Source: Neelides folsomi (lineage: Eukaryota > Arthropoda > Collembola > Neelipleona > Neelidae). Taken from it: 64,000 nucleotides of DNA. The position numbers and the translations under genes were made by a program. Where the stretch lies: positions 175,973-239,972 of the forward strand of contig JAQGBZ010000061.1 of NCBI GenBank assembly GCA_034687125.1, in the 5' to 3' direction. This document shows positions 41,101 through 52,620 of this stretch, piece by piece; the stretch's first letter is position 1, and each line of letters starts with the position of its first letter. The notes under the pieces are model-generated. The model worked only from the letters and a program-made list of their open reading frames with translations. It was not told the DNA's origin and did no database searches.

Positions 41101-42926
41101 TCTTTTGAAAGTATTATGAGCCGAATTTCCTAATAATAATTTTGATTCCGGCCCACCCAAATATAAATCATAATTTTAAGTGTTTTAAATGTAGGATTAT
41201 CCCGATGAAGTTTAGTTTATAAGTAATTAGTAATTTAAATGGCCATCCATGCACCGTGTCAAAGGTGTGATTACAATAAGTAACAACAGAAGATTACACC
41301 GCCTTCATCATCTGCTATTACTCGATTACGGGGTAGAATCAAGCTCTAAAATTCACGAGAATAATAATATAATAGATCCAATTTTCCGAGTATATCAACA
41401 ATGCATTATCTAAATACTCTTGTGTCTACTCGAGTGGTTTGAGTGCAATAAGGATGTAACACACTTAAAGGCATTTAAAAATACACTGTAGAATCATCTT
41501 GTGAGGCTGTTTCGGGTTGAGTGGCTGGAAGAGAAAACAAGAGAGGAACTCAAGGTCGTCGTAAATGGCAGTCGTGAATCCGCCGGTGAAGAATATTGAA
41601 AATTGAGCCACTTATACTTTAGCGAGATGAAACGATGAGTCCAGGTACTTCATATTACATCTAAGATTCACTCTTGCACGTATCACGCCGTGACCACTCA
41701 GTCGACCCACGCACTGATGGAGATCTCTGGCCATCTCATGCTCATTCTTCCGCTACAGTTCAATCCATACTTTATTTCCACAGATCTTATCCAAAATACC
41801 CAAAATCAACATCAATACTACTAATACTGTAATTCGTTGTTATTATTTTACTATTTGTTTATTATTGAATAAAACTGAAAAGTTCAATAGCTGTGTTTAA
41901 CATCGTTACTTCCTTGTCTCATTGTTCAAATATAATCTTATGGCTAAAATGATCTTGCACCATAATATTGAAAAAGTCGGGCAAGGTGAGGCTAATGTGA
42001 AGAGAGACAACATAAGGACGTGAGGGCCGGGTGCCCCGCCTCGCTCCACCTCCCTAATAAATATTACGCAGATTCTCATGTTTGGACTCATAAACTCATA
42101 TGAATGAATTAATGGAAGCCCTTAATTCTCAACCCACCTTTATAGCCCTACTTGACAACTCTCACTTTTACCGGCTTTACCCTTAACAGCTCCCATGGCC
42201 AATCGTTCCTCCAATTATGTTCGAAGCGCGGAGGAATGTCGGAGGCAAAGCGGAGTTCGTGATTTGAGATTTTCACGGCACGCGTCCCATATTCCTAATT
42301 GTCTTCTCATATGATAAAACAGGCCCAAAGGCTCCAACTCTTACGCAGGAACAACTGAAGGAAGTTTATTACCTCCAATCTGCATTCGGTCTTCGTATGT
42401 GCATTTAACAATTTATGTTATACCAGTACGAGGGCATGTACGAAGGCTCATTTCTCACGTAATTGCGGACGAGTGACGAGTCGGAATATACTAATATTTA
42501 ATATATAACTTATTTTAACATACCTGAATTATGAAGAACAAGTGTATTTAATTATTTCTTGAGAAAACATAATGTTTGGAAATTAAGACGAATCATGTTT
42601 AAACTGAAGCAGTTGAATGAGTGCAACGGATGAGGTGTGTATTAAAAAAGGAGTTTGTGGTTCCTTTCTCCTTAGACACATTGGTCCTCATTAGGTATTT
42701 CGTCTCGTTGTTTCTCATTGAGGCGAGATCTCCGTGGGCTCCTTGCTGGCCACTTGCCTCCATAATCCCTCGGTGGATCGAACCCTCCTCTTTGAGCCCG
42801 TGACCCTTGAGGGCAGCGAGGATTTGGAGAACGAGCCGCCCCCTCCGCCCCACTCACCTGCATTTGTCACTCCAGCTCATTCTCCCTCTTTACAAGACGA
42901 GGGCGAGTCGAAAAGGGAGGGGCCAA
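38147..42926. other. intergenic region upstream of cuticle gene 3
   Basis: No gene can be supported. From about 39.2 kb to the gene 3 promoter the DNA becomes less AT-rich. Many overlapping short frames on both strands result (39630-39878, 40449-40703, 42599-42853 and others). They share no recognisable domain and are best read as chance frames in GC-richer, possibly regulatory, DNA. Confidence 0.5.
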
Positions 42927-42965
42927 TATAAATACTCGCAAAGTCTTAAGGGACTTCGGTTCATT
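42927..42965 (+). promoter_or_regulatory. TATA box of cuticle gene 3
   Basis: TATAAATA at 42927-42934 lies 136 nt before the ATG-bearing exon end. An initiator-like TCATTG follows at 42961-42966, giving a start about 36 nt downstream of the TATA box, slightly longer than usual. The 5' UTR would be about 107 nt. Confidence 0.55.
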
Positions 42966-43069
42966 GTTCTCCTCGCCGTCTCACAGCTCGCTGGCTCACG
43001 TTCGTTCACCAAATATTTTTATAGTGATTTTGTGGTTTCTCCTCTTCCTCTCCCGGCCACGTTGCTGGA

Positions 43070-45519
43070 ATGGTAAGGCACGACTTCTTCGCCCCACTTG
43101 CCCCACAAATTGCTCCTCTCCACTCCTTAATAAATCCACGTAGGCATTTAAGTATATTTTTGTGGAATCTGTGCGAATCTGACCGATTCTCTCACATTCG
43201 ACAAATATTGAACGACTGCGGCGGGGTGATTGCGGGTTTGTTGTGGGAAGCTCTAGGCCTTTTAATTGTTCCTTCATCACTCTCATCAATTTTTTGTCCT
43301 TTAGGAATCTCTGCGATTTTTAACGTGGCTCTTAGTCTCCCTCTCGTCCCTTCTCGCTACAAATGCTAGAGGATACAATGGAGATTTGGAGAGTGCTGAG
43401 ACACACAATGTCATCGATTACTACGTAAGAAAATGATTTTTTCAAATTAAAGCCAACCATGTAAATGATATAAAGTTGAATGTTCATCATGATTGAGGCA
43501 ATTCATTATGCATGTTAAATCCCCTTTTTGCCTTCGATCAACTTTGACTTTCTTCACCTTTCTTCTTCTCCTCCGGTTTGGAATGTTTGGATGAAAAATT
43601 GAAAAATGTTGTTTATGAACAAGTTTCCTCCTCTTGAGTGGAAGCTATCAGGGAAGGTAGCCTTGAATCTCCTGTTATTAATTTCATTTCACATTTTCTA
43701 CGATGGGCATATATTCTGTTAATGAGAAACAAATGGAGATGGGTTTGATGGCAGCGAGGGTATTCTATCTGTATTAGAGAGTTCATAGCTCAAGAGAAAA
43801 GGGCATGAAGTGATTTAATAATTACTTTGTTCTTTATGAAAAAAGAAAGTGCTCCATCAGTCTCTTTAGAAGGGCTTAAATGAATTTTCATGATCTTTGC
43901 TAATGTAGACAACTCGCCGTCTTTTTATTTCTTAAATGAGCTCATTACTCTTAAAATACGTAAAAGTACCTTTATTCATAAGAATGCATATTACATATTA
44001 CGTATATAGTATGTACGATTAAAGTATATCTAAATACTACGAAGTACCATTACTATATTACTAATACGAGTACTCGTATATTAAGTACAATGTAAAATTT
44101 TTGTAATATAATGTAAATATTATGCATCACGAAATGAAAAGTCGACAGGATGTATTTTTATTAATTATTTTATACGGAAAATTAAAATGATCTTAAAAGT
44201 GAATCAATTAAATATTTAAATAAAATGTTTTACATATTTTTTAATTTACAGTCTTACCCGAAATATGCCTTTGGATATGAAGTGGAAGATGTACGTAAAA
44301 TATTTAACAATCAACAACATTTTTACTTTAAAAAATCATTTTGTTTTAATGGGTAAACATGACTTGTAGTATTACAATAAATTGAGCCACGGGCGCTGGG
44401 AAGTTCGGGACGGAGACGTGGTGCAAGGGCAATACCGAGGTAATTCATTTTAAAAATATCCTTTCGTTTTTTCTCTCATGTTCGTTAAATCAAGTCTCTA
44501 ATTTGGAAATGTTGTATTTAGTTCTCTTGCCTGATGGCAGAATACAAGTAAGTTTTTTTAAATCTCCCTTTGGTTAATAAGTCATAAGGTTGAAAACAAT
44601 GAGAACCGTGAGCTTCTGGAAACTCATCACCAACAAAAGTCCCTCGAGAATCTGTTAGTAATGACGTTTGAGGTAAATGAATGTTTCTAGTGAGGACTGA
44701 ACATGATGTTAACAAAAGGCTCGAGCGCCTCCCAATTTCTTTCACTAAACATTTCAACTCTTTCCCCATTATTTGCAGTAAATCTCACGGGTCTCAGGCA
44801 AAGAAAACTGACTGAGAGTAAGGAGTTCGATAAAAGCAAAAGTACCACAAACAAGCATAGAAACGATCATGTTGAACCATCGGGTGAGATAGAGACAAAA
44901 ACTAGTTTTTCAACCCTTTCTTTCACTCAATTTCCATCCTTTTCGTCCTCATCTATTGTACATTTCCTCCTCCACCTTCTCAATAGGCGGACGGAATGAG
45001 TGGAAGGAAGAATTAGGGAATGGAGTTATGCAGCGGAGCATGTAATCGAATTACTCAAAATCACTTCTTGTTGTCTACACTTTCTTTTTCATAGATCGTC
45101 TCTTACGTGGCAGACAAGCACGGTTACAGGCCGAAGGTCCAATATGTTGGCAAAGGAGCTCATCCCCCACCGCCACCAGCATATGCTCACGTAAAACCAC
45201 CAAAGTTCTTAGAACATCAGTATTTGGGCATTGGGACGCAGGCAGCTCCGGCCGTTGTAAAACAACCCGTTGTTGTACAACATCGACCCATCAGGATCAA
45301 AGTTAGGCCTTATGTTGAATCTCCACAAGAAAACTTTTACTCGTTTGACCCATCCTATGGATCTTATGGAGGATCGAGAATTGCGAAAAAACGAGCACTT
45401 CTTTATGACAGGTAATAAATGTATGAGATCATCTTTTGGTTTTTTTATTCATAGTTTTAAATTTCAGGACGTTGTTCCGGAGAGACATTCCATCCCCATC
45501 CACGACACCGCGAAAGTGA
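43070..45519 (+). CDS. RR-family (pro-resilin-like) cuticle protein, gene 3
   Basis: Secreted chitin-binding cuticle protein. Seven exons close in frame to 208 aa: 43070-43072, 43305-43424, 44252-44290, 44370-44439, 44522-44547, 45095-45411 and 45468-45519. Exon 1 contributes only the ATG, immediately followed by donor GTAAGG. Joined to exon 2 it gives a strong signal peptide (MESLRFLTWLLVSLSSLLA, cleavage near residue 22). The RR domain (about 42-106) is spread over exons 3-6: YPKYAFGYEVED, LSHGRWEVRDGDVVQGQYR, VLLPDGRIQ on a 26-nt exon, then IVSYVADKHGYRPKVQY. The tail has PPPPPAY and Val/Pro/Arg-rich stretches. The last intron is only 56 nt; if retained, the protein ends five codons earlier in the region at LLYDR. 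'HGYRP' after the RR core resembles pro-resilin-like members. Confidence 0.88.
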
Positions 45520-45907
45520 TTGAATCGTGTGTTTGAAATACACACAAACTCAGTTTTTCCAAGTCCTTCTTTAAATCCCTTTAATTGAATTATGTATACT
45601 TTTCCATTACCTTTCATTAGTATTATTTTTGGTGCCGTCCTAGTACGTTATGTCTAGTAATTTAGGATTTAATCGTTTTTGTATTATTGTATTATGAGAT
45701 TACTTATTTTTCTACTTGTGGATTTAATGCTCAGTGGAGAATTTGCTCTTGAACTGTATTGTGTACATTTAAGGAAAATACTCTCTCTTTAACATTTTCA
45801 AAGTTTAACTCACTCAAATGGTTTGATTTGTTGACACGTTTTTTTTAAATGTACTGAAGTTGACGCCTTTTGTCCGTCGTGTGTTATGAGATATGGTGCG
45901 TGGTTGA

Positions 45908-45913
45908 AATAAA
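45908..45913 (+). terminator. candidate polyadenylation signal, cuticle gene 3
   Basis: AATAAA lies 389 nt after the stop. A second AATAAA at 45979-45984 is an alternative. Confidence 0.45.
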
Positions 45914-46570
45914 ACAATTGATATGTCTTTTATTCCTCTCATTGTCTCATTTACATGCATGATATCTGCAAGGTGCTTAATAAAGTTTCATCACGTATTG
46001 GTATATTTATAACCTAGAGGAACGATCCACATATTCTTGAAGGTAGTACGCATATTTATTTCATTACAGCCGCTTAGAATAAACAATAGGTCCATAAGTC
46101 ATTTACTTTTGAAATACAAACAATCAAACAACCATCATTCTTTCCGTTTCTGGATTACGTCAAAAGTGAGCGAGAAAGTGATATACTTAAATACTCATAA
46201 TGCCTCCATCTTACAAACCCATTAATCTACATTAGATTCATAATGAGCCCTTTCATATTTGAATCTCATCATATCATACTAAATAATGTGTAAATCTTAT
46301 CTTGATAAGAATTCTTTATATAAATATAATGAAGTCTTTTTGTATTAATAGCGTAGCTTTTTAAGTACAGCAATCATAAATAATTGTATATTTAAATATA
46401 TAAATGTAGTCCTGGCCATTTTTGCGGCACCTTCTTTAGGAAATGACGACGAACTCTTGGGATTATTTAATCGTCTCTTTATGTAATTTCTCATTTGCGT
46501 GTGGGGGAAGTCTTGAGGAACCTCATTCAATGAGATTAAAACTTCTTCAAATAAGAATATCAAATGATAT

Positions 46571-46576
46571 TTTAAT
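46571..46576 (-). terminator. candidate polyadenylation signal, ATPase copy A
   Basis: TTTAAT on the plus strand reads ATTAAA on the minus strand, 167 nt beyond the stop of copy A. No closer AATAAA or ATTAAA is visible. The convergent gap between gene 3 and copy A (about 45.9-46.7 kb) holds nothing else recognisable. Confidence 0.3.
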
Positions 46577-46743
46577 AAACTAATGTACTCTACACGTCCA
46601 CTTAAGACACGGAGGTCTGAAGAGGAGAATATTTATAAAGTATACACATACGCATTTATGTAAGATAGTATGACAGAGATGAGTTTTTACAATAAGCGAA
46701 TAAAAAGGAGTAATTTTACAAAGACTTGATGAATAAATGAGGC

Positions 46744-49700
46744 TCAGTAATAAAACTCTTCTTCAAACCAACTTCCTTTGTTTTTTCGAATGATGAGCCT
46801 CCGGAGCTCATCGTAGAAGAAAATGAAGAATGAGAATGGAAGGGCAGGGAGCCACCATTCAAACCTATTCAATTTGTGGTCAAGCGGTGAGTATAATTAT
46901 ATAAAATAGTTTCCTTCTTCAGCTAATCTTTGTTTACTTACTTGAGTGGCATCATTTTTAAAGCTACGTCCATTCCTGGTGTGTAGCACAGGAAGCAAGC
47001 GAGAGCCGTTTCAAAGACCAAGGCAAAGTTCAGCACCCAATTACTAAAAGATGAAATCGCCAGATAAGACTCATTCTCTTCCAACTTATATCATTATTAA
47101 TCCCTTTTTACACCTTGCTTCCTTTTGGATTTGAGGTGTGGGGAGGGCTCATAAAATAATAAACGATTTTTATGATCCACGTGTATTTTTCCATTATGGC
47201 CATTAACTGGGGTTTGATTAAATGCGCACAATTAGGAAATACACGGGGTCCTGACAGTTCGTATAATGGGAAATCCACCTATTTACATTTTACACAATTC
47301 AACCTTATGGGTGTTTTAGACCCTCACGTGTTCCTACGTTCATTGAATGTAATGAGCAGCGTCGTCAGTGAGGCGTGAAAAAAATCATGCAGAATGCATA
47401 ACTTGAAAAACGAGTGTTCCGACCAAGAAAAAAGGATGTAGTGGAGAGAGATAAGAGTGTCAAAATGTCTCACTTCATTCCTTTTTCAAAGATCGAGACT
47501 CGGCGGGTCTTGGAGATGAGGAGGTTGGCCCACTGAGTGATCACGATGGAACAGAAGTAGGCAGTTGAACACGTATTCTCAAGCCGTTTCCTCTGCTCGT
47601 ACGTCTGAGGGTTGTCAATTAAAAGAGGGATTAACTCGAGAACGTAATTGGCCTCCACTTAATGCGAGGAGAGTGAAAAAAAACTTAAGGTGTTTGAATT
47701 CTGTAATTAGCCTCATCAGACCCACCCATTCCTGGCCGTAAGAGTCTTCGAGGTCGTTTCGAGCCTCCGAGTCCCATTCCGCCCTAAGTCCTAACAGCCG
47801 CATCGGGAGGAAGCCCTGCTCCGCCATTATGACGATCTTGAGATATTAAAAAACTTATTTAATTCCACCAGGACTTACTTAATAACCTCTATAATTTATA
47901 ATCCAACTTACATAAGTGAAAAATGCTCCAAATGACTCAATTACTCCGATCTGCCCATAAGCGTATGAAATGAGTCTGCAAGAGCCAAATGAGAATTACG
48001 AACCTCAACATGAATAATGGTGGTAATAACCTAAATATTTACCTTTGTTTCCCTCTCTCTGAATTTACGAGCCCACTTAATCTAATAACGAGGGTTTAAA
48101 AGAATATAATTTACTCTTTCGTAACTAGCTTGTCTTTAATTGGGTCCCGAGGCTTCCTTTGCATGATGTCGGATTCTCCTTTTTCGTATGCCAAAGAAAT
48201 GGCCGGCACGACGTCACTCCCCAAGTCAATACACAAAATACTGATTGTCCCCAGTGGAAGAGGAATTTTGATGAGGATGAAGAGGAGAAACGGCGTTAGC
48301 TCTGGATTTAAAAGAACCAATTTTCAAAATTAAAGGTTCTCAAATCCTAAATACAGCTCATGTGGTTCATTGATCCATTAAGAGTACATTAAATGCTTTT
48401 AACGACTCAGATTTACAACTCTCACCAGTGATGTTATCCGTGAGAGTGTAAAAAACACATTTTTTGAGATTGTCAAAAATGAGTCGTCCCTCTTCAACTC
48501 CCGTCACAATGGAAGCAAAGTTGTCATCAAGTAATATCATGTCGGCGGCTTCTTTAGACACATCGGATCCAGAGATTCCCATTGCAATCCCTGTAGGAAA
48601 CAGATGGTTAAAATGGTGTGGGAAAGACAATGGGAAAGAACCTATGTCTGCTTTTTTGAGTGCTGGAGAATCATTGACGCCATCGCCAGTCACAGCCACA
48701 ATTTGGCCCAATCTTTGACATCCTTCTACTATTATGAGTTTCTGTTGTGGAGATGTTCTGGCAAACACAATTTCGTCGTGATATCTAAATCCGAATAATA
48801 AAAAGTTATTTAATTTTAAGATCAACTATAATTAATAGAACAAATAATAGATATGCAAGGCCATGGACTTATTATTTTGTATGTACAGTTTTGTAGGTAA
48901 ACTATGATAGAGAATAGAAATTGACAAAGAATTTCATCGAGTTTTAATAGATTCATTAATTTAGATATATTTTATAATGGATGAGAAAAGGAGATATTGT
49001 GTAACTACTTAAAGGTATTACTTATTTAATCTATAGTTAATTGAAAACTTTAAATCTTACTAATTAGCCATTATTTAAGAGTACAGTACCTAACAAAGGA
49101 AATTAAAACCCGATTCATCTTTTACCTTAAAATATTATCCAATTCATAAGGTTCCATTTTTTTCAGTTCGTTCCCATGAATGACAATCGCTTTAACTTGA
49201 GAAGGCTCAACGTCAACAATGGATATATTTAGTCTTCGAGCGATTTCCTCTGAGGTTTCACACCCTTGTTCCAAATCGATAATCAGCCATTGTTTCTCAG
49301 AATATATAATAGTATTTAACTAAATGAATCAATTTTATAAATGTGTCACCTTGAGAAATAATTCCAACAGCCCTTGCGATTGCCTTTGCAGTGACAGGAT
49401 GATCACCAGTGACCATAATTACTTTGATTCCAGCAGATCTACATTTCGCGACGGCTTCAGGAACGGCGGCTCTTGGTGGATCAATCAATGACATGAGACC
49501 CACAAATCTGAGCCCTTCACCGAGAAAATCAAGATTTTCTTGATCAAATGCGTGCCCTATGGGAAATTTATCCAGTGGTAATCTTGCATCACAAAATCCC
49601 AAGACTCGTTCACCCATTTCAGCTAAATTCGTGTAGGTTCTTTCAAAAGCCTCAGCTCGGTTTGCATCAATATTTACATCACTTCCATTCAAGTACATTT

Positions 49701-52620
49701 TTGTGCAATGCTCAAACAATCTTTCAGGAGCTCCCTAATACCAAACAAAAAAGTTCGATAATAATTAACGCTACATTATTTATTAACTACAAATACTTTT
49801 AATATTCTAAAGCATTATTTCTACATAACACTGGCTTTTCATCTCAAGATTTACCTTCATAACAAGGAGGTATCGCGGATCATTTGGATCCTTCATATCA
49901 TGAATGGAAACTTGAAACTTATTAGTAGAGTTGAATGGAATTTCAAAGATCTTTTCGTGTTTGGATCTATAGCTCTCAACATTTCCCAAATGGATCTCCA
50001 TACATTTGAGTATAGCCGACTCTGACGCATCTCCTATGACTTCCCTACATTTTATTAAAGACGGAATTAAAGTATTTAAATTAAACTAATCCCGGTGTCA
50101 TTGATTAAGTCGGTTAATGAATTAAAACATGTGACCATATTATGTATGTGTCAATGTCTTCACCTTGCCATAATCTTAATATTGGACTGAAAGGGCTTAA
50201 ACTTTGCTCGGCCACACAACGCCGCGACCCTGGCGAGGGCTTGGAAGCCTGGTGATAATTCTTTCCCTACTTTCCTTCTCTGCTCCTCGTCTGTGTCAAT
50301 GGTCCAAATGTCATTGTCGTACCACATGTGAGCCACGGCCATTTTATTCTGTGTGAGGGTTCCAGTCTTGTCGGAACAAATGGTTGTGGTGGAGCCGAGG
50401 GTCTCGACAGCCTCGAGATTTTTGACGAGGCAGTTCTTCTGTGCCATCCTTTTTGCAGTCAGAGCGAGGCAAACTGTGACTGTAGCCAGCAGACCTTGAG
50501 AAAAATAATAGCTCTTCAATTATCCACACGCCGTCTCATGAGGGAGATGAAGAAGACGCGAAGATGCTAATTAATTGAGCATGTATATTACCTTCCGGTA
50601 CGTTCGCCACAATGATTCCAATGAGCTACAAGTGAATCAAAAAGCATCTTAAAAAATTATCAAATCGTTTCTTGCATAAATTAGTGAGCATTCCTTTTTA
50701 TTACATGCATGCATACATGTAAGGTAAACACTGGTTTGTTTACTCAAAGTGTTGGTATTTCAATTAACATTTTTACAGTGTCAGGAGTGAGAAGAGGAAA
50801 GTGTGTAAAACGTACAAATATTGCACTGTCAAACCACGAATACCCCATCCCGACAGATATGAGGAAGAAGACAGCTCCGAAGAAGACAGCGACAGACGAG
50901 ACGAGTTTGATAAAGTGTTCCATTTCCTTTGCAATCGGAGTCATCCCTGCTTCGAGTCCGGAAGCAAGACCGGCAATCTTTCCCATTAGAGTATTGTCTC
51001 CAATTCCGACGACGATTCCTTTCGCTGTGCCTGCCCCAACAAATCAATTTGTCACAGCGAATGGCCCTTCCTTATCCTGCTTTCAATTACCTTCAATGGC
51101 GTTGGTGGAGAAAAAAGCCAGATTTTTCGTTTCCATCGGGTTCTCGTGCGTGTATTCGACTCCCCGCGACTTGAGGACACACATGAAGAGTTAATCGTAT
51201 TTCTTAATTTATAATTTTTCTTACTTGTGGCTCAGATTCGCCTGTTAAGCACGAGTTGTCCACCTGTGAAATCAATAAATGAGATTGTTTTCTCTCTTAC
51301 TTTAATAACATGTAATACATGTTATACCAAACTAATGAGTGCGTACATTATGTGCAGCGAATAGAATAACTACTGATATTTAGTATTGATACATGCACAT
51401 GTGTATATTAAATAAAGAGGTTAGATTACCTTAAGGCCAGAGCATTCAACTATTCTGAGATCGGCGGGAATTCTATCACCAAATGTTACTTCGACCAAAT
51501 CCCCCATTACAAGATTAGATGCATTGATCGTAACTTGTCTCTGGTCCCTCCAAACTGTTGCAAAATGCGGCACAAGTCTCTTGAATGATTCCATGATCTT
51601 TGAACTTTTTGCTTCTTGGTAGTAAGAGAAATACCCTGAAATATTGTTAGCAAATACAAGGATTAGAATAATGCAGATTAGTTGTTCAAAGCTTTTCAAG
51701 TTTGGAAATTATCATTTAAAAAGTGATTGAAGCTCAATTTACCAGTTATGAGAACAACAGCAGCAAGTACAAACCCCAAATATAGCTAAAAAATATGGTA
51801 TAAATTGTATAATGAATTTTATTTTTAGTAATTTTATGTGCTCACATAATCTCCAGGTACATCGTGTGATTTTGCATGTTGAGCTCCATAAGCTATGAAG
51901 CACAAAAACGCACCGGCCCACATTAAAAGTGAAAATCCACCAAGAAGATGCTTAGCGAATTTTTTCCATTCTGGGATTTTTTTCGGAGGAGTTAGAACGT
52001 TTGATCCAAATCTCCTCAAATTAAGCATGGCTTGATAATCAGACATTCCCTATATGAAACAAGACTAAATTGTTTTATTCCCTTTTGCAAGAACGAGAGT
52101 ACAAGGATTTACAAAGATCAACTTATTTAAGAAATGCTAACTCTCATTTGTTTATCAATATTAATACATAATTAATTTAAGCTTACTGAATTGGAGTTTG
52201 TCTTCAATTTCCTGCATAATTCGTCTATAGGAATTCTATGCCAATCAATTTCGATTTCTTTCTTCAATTGAGACAAACTTCCATTGTCAAAGTCAACCTT
52301 TAAATAATAATAGGACACTTAAATGTTATTATAGTAAAAATAATGTACATTACAAACTTTAAACTTTACCCCAGAAAGCCCAGAATCAAAAGCCGGATTT
52401 TCATAGCCACTTTTATTGCTCTTGTTACTAACATAAGAACCACTTCTAGTAAACGTCCCCTGTAAAATTAAACAGTTAAATTAATAAAAATTTAAAAGTA
52501 ATTGAAACATTACTGAAAAGACTTTACATTTCTATTGTTATTGGGACATCCAGAGAAATCACCAATGCTGTGATAAGAACTGATTGTTAAACTGCTATGC
52601 AAAAGACTTTTCTTCGCCAT
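46744..52620 (-). CDS. Na+/K+-ATPase alpha-subunit paralog, copy A
   Basis: P2C P-type cation pump of the plasma membrane; 22 exons give 1060 aa. Exons (plus coordinates, 5' to 3'): 52528-52620, 52370-52459, 52187-52297, 51846-52049, 51743-51785, 51430-51635, 51225-51263, 51091-51169, 50816-51030, 50592-50625, 50164-50494, 49855-50044, 49350-49734, 49126-49264, 48642-48784, 48426-48590, 48115-48301, 47912-47975, 47726-47836, 47474-47604, 46942-47043, 46744-46864. Motifs: TGES 256-259, PEGL 370-373, DKTGT at D413, GAPER 546, TGDGVND 752-758 and a terminal FYY. The first 61 residues are Ser/Asn-rich and unlike canonical alpha. Cation-site oddities: D819 where canonical TLTSN has Ser, N970 in QWAN where canonical has QWAD, and Y166 where cardenolide-sensitive pumps have Asn. 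It is paralogous to copies B and C. The fold is intact, so an active pump is likely, but its ion stoichiometry is uncertain. Confidence 0.93.

Noticed and set aside
42599-43369. Cluster of overlapping 60-99 aa frames around the gene 3 promoter and first intron
   Set aside because: They overlap each other on both strands, span the TATA box and gene 3 splice sites, and show no domain.
50328-51194. Plus-strand frames of 60-161 aa opposite ATPase copy A exons
   Set aside because: Antisense to well-defined exons with conserved pump motifs.
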